From Streptomyces sp. CB02923 (GTDB taxonomy: Bacteria > Actinomycetota > Actinomycetes > Streptomycetales > Streptomycetaceae): a DNA stretch of 64,000 nt. The notes beneath the pieces were generated by a model. It was given only the letters and a program-made list of their open reading frames with translations. It was not told the DNA's origin and searched no databases. Below are positions 60,822 to 64,000 of the stretch, piece by piece. The stretch's first letter is position 1, and every line of letters starts with the position of its first letter. A program made the translations under genes and the position numbers. The DNA lies in NCBI RefSeq assembly GCF_001905005.1, contig NZ_LWKZ01000025.1, positions 1 to 64,000 of the forward strand. The letters are read 5' to 3'.

Positions 60822-61756
60822 GCGGTGGTCTCTCCCGTGTTCGTGGGCGGGGCGGGGGCGGTGCTCCGGGGCTCGGTCTCCTGGCCCGGAGCGATGTGCT
60901 TGGTGAATTCCTCGTGCCCCGGCCAGCTCAGCACGATCCCCCCGTCCTTGTGCTCCGCCTCCGCGAGGACCGGCGCCAGATCCCGGCCGCCGGCCGCCGC
61001 GAGGGCCCCGGCGGCCGTCCCGTACGCCTCCAGGCCGCGCAGCGTCGCGATCGTCGGCGGCATCATCAGCAGCTCACCGCGGTCGTAGCCGGCGGCGGCC
61101 TCGGCGGGGCGGATCCACACCGTACGGTCGGCCTCCGTGGAGACGTCGCGGGCGCGCTGCCCGGCGGGCAGCACGGCCACGAAGAACCAGGTGTCGTAGC
61201 GGCGGGGTTCGAACTCCGGGGTGATCCAGCGGGCCCACGCCCCCAGGAGGTCGCTGCGCAGGACCAGGCCGCGGCGGTCCAGGAAGTCCGCGAAGGACAG
61301 TTCGTGGGCGACCAGCGCGGCGCGGTCCGCCTCCCAGTCGTCGCCGGTGGTGTCCGCGACCACGGTCCCGGCGGAGGACCCGGCGAGCAGCACGCCCGCC
61401 TCTTCGAAGGTCTCCCGGACGGCCGCGCAGACCACGGCCTGCGCCGCGGCCTCGTCGTCCGCCCCGAAGCCGAGCCGGACGGCCCACTCGGCGCGCGAGG
61501 GCCCGGCCCAGGCCACCGGCCGTTCGTCACGCGGGTCCACGGACCCGCCCGGGTAGGCGTACGCGCCGCCGGCGAAGGCCATGGAGGTACGTCTGCGCAG
61601 CATGTGGACGGCGGGGCCACCCGCGTCGGTGTCGCGCAGCAGCAGGACGGTCGCAGCCCGGCGGGGCGCCGCCGGGGTCAGCTCGCCGTGCGCGAGGGCC
61701 CGGATGCGGGCCGGCCATTCCGGCGGATACCACTGGCCATTGGGGGTCGACGACAT
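60818..61756 (-). CDS. NUDIX hydrolase (NUDT19-like)
   Basis: A 312-residue protein. The box is split: GGSVDPRDE ... AAVRETFEEAGVLL, with a ~30-residue insert, as in NUDT19/peroxisomal CoA hydrolase-like members. LRRRTSMAFAGGAYAYPGG precedes it. It is coupled by a 4-bp overlap to the MBL-fold gene, which suggests joint action on acyl-CoA or nucleotide derivatives. Confidence 0.88.
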   Translation of the reverse strand: MSSTPNGQWYPPEWPARIRALAHGELTPAAPRRAATVLLLRDTDAGGPAVHMLRRRTSMAFAGGAYAYPGGSVDPRDERPVAWAGPSRAEWAVRLGFGADDEAAAQAVVCAAVRETFEEAGVLLAGSSAGTVVADTTGDDWEADRAALVAHELSFADFLDRRGLVLRSDLLGAWARWITPEFEPRRYDTWFFVAVLPAGQRARDVSTEADRTVWIRPAEAAAGYDRGELLMMPPTIATLRGLEAYGTAAGALAAAGGRDLAPVLAEAEHKDGGIVLSWPGHEEFTKHIAPGQETEPRSTAPAPPTNTGETTA

Positions 61757-61940
61757 GGCCGGATGCTATGCGCTTGCGCGTGGATGTTCGAGAGGGCAGG
61801 TGCCGCCGCCCGGGACGGCGTCTACGGAGGCGGGGCAGAGCGGCGCCGGAAGCGGAACCGGGCGCCGCCTGCGAAAACGGGGCGGGCCCGGTCTCCCCGC
61901 CCCGCCCCGCCCACGACGTCGTACGTGTGGTCGCGCGGCG

Positions 61941-62405
61941 TCAGTCCGCGACCTCGACCTGCATCTCGACCTCGACCGGCGCGTCGATCGGCAGTACGGC
62001 CACGCCCACCGCGGAGCGGGCGTGTACGCCCTTGTCGCCCAGGACCTCGCCCAGCAGCTCGCTGGCGCCGTTGATGACGCCGGGCTGGCCGGTGAAGTCG
62101 GGGGCCGAGGCGACGAAGCCGACGACCTTCACGACCCGCACGATCTTGTCGAGGTCGCCGATGACGGACTTCACGGCGGCCAGCGCGTTCAGCGCGCAGG
62201 TCGCGGCCAGTTCCTTGGCCTGCTCCGGGCCGACCTCGGCGCCCACCTTGCCGGTGACCGGCAGCGAACCGTCCACCATCGGCAGCTGGCCGGAGGTGTG
62301 GACGTACGCGCCCGTACGCACCGCGGGCTGGTACGAGGCCAGCGGCGGCACCACCTGGGGCAGCTTCAGGCCCAGCTCGGCGAGCCTGTCCTCCACCGCG
62401 CTCAT
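61941..62405 (-). CDS. RidA/YjgF family protein
   Basis: ATG 62405 gives 154 residues. The RidA pattern is clear: YVHTSGQLPMVDG, EQAKELAATCALNALAAVKS, and the C-terminal ARSAVGVAVLPIDAPVEVE. The Arg of ARSAVGV corresponds to the substrate-binding Arg of enamine/imine deaminases. It overlaps the DUF4177 stop by ATGA and lies about 180 bp upstream of the NUDIX-MBL pair. Confidence 0.92.
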   Translation of the reverse strand: MSAVEDRLAELGLKLPQVVPPLASYQPAVRTGAYVHTSGQLPMVDGSLPVTGKVGAEVGPEQAKELAATCALNALAAVKSVIGDLDKIVRVVKVVGFVASAPDFTGQPGVINGASELLGEVLGDKGVHARSAVGVAVLPIDAPVEVEMQVEVAD

Positions 62406-62563
62406 GCCTGCTTCTCCCGCTTCAGGTAGGCCACCAGCTGCTCGGGGTTGTTCGGCCCCGGCACGACCTGCACCAGCTCCCAGCCGTCCTCGCCCCAGGT
62501 GTCCAGAATCTGCTTGGTCGCGTGCACGAGCAGCGGCACGGTCACGTATTCCCACTTGGTCAT
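62402..62563 (-). CDS. DUF4177 small protein
   Basis: ATG 62563 gives 53 residues: MTKWEYVTVPLL ... ILDTWGEDGWELVQVVPG, the DUF4177 pattern. Function unknown. It is the first gene of a two-gene unit with RidA (4-bp overlap) and is divergent from the ArsA-like pair. Confidence 0.88.
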   Translation of the reverse strand: MTKWEYVTVPLLVHATKQILDTWGEDGWELVQVVPGPNNPEQLVAYLKREKQA

Positions 62564-62711
62564 GGGGCCGAGCGTAATGCCTGTGGCCACGGCATGCGGA
62601 AGCGGCGGGGCCCCGCACCCACCGCGCACCGCGGCCGTTTCGCGCCCCCGGCGCACAACCTGACGCCGGTCCCGTGCGTAGCCCGCCCCCGGACTGGTTA
62701 GGCTCCTTGGC

Positions 62712-63707
62712 GTGAGCAGGCTCCATGTCGTCAGCGGCAAGGGCGGTACCGGCAAGACCACGGTCGCCGCTGCCCTCGCCCTCGCCCTGGCCACCGAGGG
62801 ACGGCGTACCCTCCTGGTCGAGGTCGAGGGCCGGCAGGGCATTGCCCAGGTGTTCGAGACCGAGGCGCTCCCGTACGAGGAGCGCAAGATCGCCGTTGCC
62901 CCGGGCCCCGGAGGCGGGAGCGTGTACGCCCTCGCCATCGACGCCGAGCGGGCGCTCCTGGACTACCTCCAGATGTTCTACAAACTCGGCGGCGCCGGCC
63001 GGGCCCTGAAGAAGCTCGGCGCGATCGACTTCGCCACCACCATCGCGCCCGGACTGCGGGACGTCCTGCTGACGGGCAAGGCGTGCGAGGCGGTGCGCCG
63101 CAAGGACAAGAGCGGGCGGTTCGTCTACGACGCCGTCGTGATGGACGCCCCGCCCACCGGCCGCATCACCCGCTTCCTGAACGTCAACGACGAGGTCGCG
63201 GGCCTGGCGAAGATCGGCCCGATCCACAACCAGGCGCAGGCCGTGATGCGCGTCCTGAAGTCCCCGGAAACGGCCGTCCACCTGGTGACGCTGCTGGAGG
63301 AGATGCCCGTCCAGGAGACCGTGGACGGTGTCGCGGAGCTGCGCGCCGCCGGGCTGCCGGTCGGCGGCGTCGTGATCAACATGACCCGGCCCGAGGTGCT
63401 GGACACCGGCGAGGTCGACATCGCCGCCAACGGGGCACGCCGGGGCATCGCCGAGGCGCTGGCCGAGGCGGGCCTGCGCGGCGGCCGCCGTGGCGCGGCC
63501 GGTGTGACATGGGCCGACGGGCTCATCGACCCCCTCCTCGAAGAGGCCCGCGAGCACGCCCAGCGCGTCGACCTGGAGCGGACCGAGCACGCCGAGCTGG
63601 CCGGACTCGACCTGCCGACCTACGAGTTGGAGCTGCTCCCCGAGGGAGTGGACCTCGCCGGGCTGTACCGGCTCGCGCGAGACCTGCGGAAACAGGGGCC
63701 CATATGA
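62712..63707 (+). CDS. ArsA-like ATPase, first of a tandem pair
   Basis: A 331-residue P-loop ATPase of the ArsA/GET3 group. The deviant Walker A GKGGTGKTT starts near residue 9, VVMDAPPTG is the switch region, and LLVEVEG replaces the usual VDTDP-type A' motif. No arsenite-binding cysteines are seen. In actinobacteria such pairs lie beside wblA; the role is unclear. The GTG start lacks a ribosome site, suggesting a leaderless mRNA. It overlaps the second ATPase gene by ATGA. Confidence 0.9.
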   Translation: MSRLHVVSGKGGTGKTTVAAALALALATEGRRTLLVEVEGRQGIAQVFETEALPYEERKIAVAPGPGGGSVYALAIDAERALLDYLQMFYKLGGAGRALKKLGAIDFATTIAPGLRDVLLTGKACEAVRRKDKSGRFVYDAVVMDAPPTGRITRFLNVNDEVAGLAKIGPIHNQAQAVMRVLKSPETAVHLVTLLEEMPVQETVDGVAELRAAGLPVGGVVINMTRPEVLDTGEVDIAANGARRGIAEALAEAGLRGGRRGAAGVTWADGLIDPLLEEAREHAQRVDLERTEHAELAGLDLPTYELELLPEGVDLAGLYRLARDLRKQGPI

Positions 63708-64000
63708 CCGCGGACGCAAGCACCCCGGACGACAGCGCCGCGCCGTCCCGGCGCGCCGCACCGCCCGCCGCCGAGCACGGCGCGCTGGACTCCCCCGCCG
63801 CCCTCCTGGACATCGACCCGCTGCTCGACGACCCGCGCACCCGCATCGTCGTGTGCTGCGGCTCCGGCGGCGTCGGCAAGACCACGACCGCCGCGGCCCT
63901 CGGCGTACGCGCCGCCGAGCGCGGCCGCAAGGCCGTCGTCCTGACCATCGACCCGGCCCGCCGGCTGGCGCAGTCGATGGGCATCTCGGAACTGGACAAC
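63704..64000 (+). CDS. ArsA-like ATPase, second of the pair (cut by the window edge)
   Basis: It starts at ATG 63704, inside the stop of the first ATPase, and stays open for 99 codons to the window end. After a disordered, Ala/Pro/Asp-rich leader of ~45 residues comes IVVCCGSGGVGKTTTAAALG, a canonical Walker A, and VLTIDPARRLAQSMG, the A' motif of ArsA ATPases. Unlike its partner it has the standard TIDPA. The pair probably forms a heterodimer. Confidence 0.92.
   Translation, partial: MTADASTPDDSAAPSRRAAPPAAEHGALDSPAALLDIDPLLDDPRTRIVVCCGSGGVGKTTTAAALGVRAAERGRKAVVLTIDPARRLAQSMGISELDN

Overview
This window is a high-G+C actinobacterial chromosome segment, almost certainly Streptomyces. Third codon positions are strongly G/C, starts are often GTG, and many genes overlap by the 4-base ATGA. 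The gene order from about 11.5 kb to the right edge matches what I recall of the S. coelicolor core around topA, hppA, bldG, the Flp/Tad pilus genes, acsA, nhaA, nth, crp and a tandem ArsA pair (just before wblA). All functional calls come from reading motifs by eye; no database search was run.

The left 11.4 kb looks accessory. It opens with a truncated acyl-CoA carboxylase carboxyltransferase, then a lone 1,626-residue Type ISP restriction-modification enzyme whose base composition is lower in G+C than its neighbours. Next comes a compact set of small enzymes and a regulator: HD phosphohydrolase, NUDIX hydrolase, XRE regulator, HAD phosphatase, radical SAM enzyme, P-loop kinase, methyltransferase and CYTH triphosphate-tunnel protein. 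The last four form an overlapping operon. Phased CGTCC repeats precede both the divergent XRE/HAD start and the radical SAM operon. The block ends at a tRNA-Thr(CGU) gene, and an imperfect 23-bp direct repeat lies outside both ends (483-505 and 11335-11357), so it may be a decayed integrated element. This gene set is the best candidate here for an undescribed system.

The core proceeds as follows. At 11.5-21.6 kb, on the minus strand: a secreted Tap-like peptidase, DNA polymerase III delta', a membrane/thymidylate kinase fusion, a RelE-like small protein and topoisomerase I. At 22-28.6 kb: a DUF2752 membrane protein, a secreted protein, a methyltransferase, a lipoprotein and the proton-pumping pyrophosphatase. 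At 29.5-33.5 kb: the developmental switch pair apgA-bldG, a divergent MrfA-like helicase and a cupin. At 33.6-39 kb: a minus-strand Tad pilus operon (Ssd/CpaE, CpaF, TadB, TadC, a DUF4244 pilin and two TadE-like proteins). At 39-41.6 kb: a HAD phosphatase, an interval likely to encode the Streptomyces 6S-like RNA, and a Fic-like protein.

From 41.6 kb: a CooC/ParA-type ATPase, a secreted deacetylase-like lipoprotein, a SulP transporter fused to carbonic anhydrase, an autoregulated MarR-SDR pair, acsA, nhaA, a holin-like protein with an epoxide hydrolase-like enzyme, a MarP-type protease, NUDIX hydrolases, endonuclease III, Crp, agmatine deiminase with a divergent TetR, a metallo-beta-lactamase/NUDIX/RidA group and two ArsA-like ATPases, the second cut by the window edge. 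A recurring oddity is short tandem-repeat arrays (periods 12-33 bp) in many spacers and gene ends.
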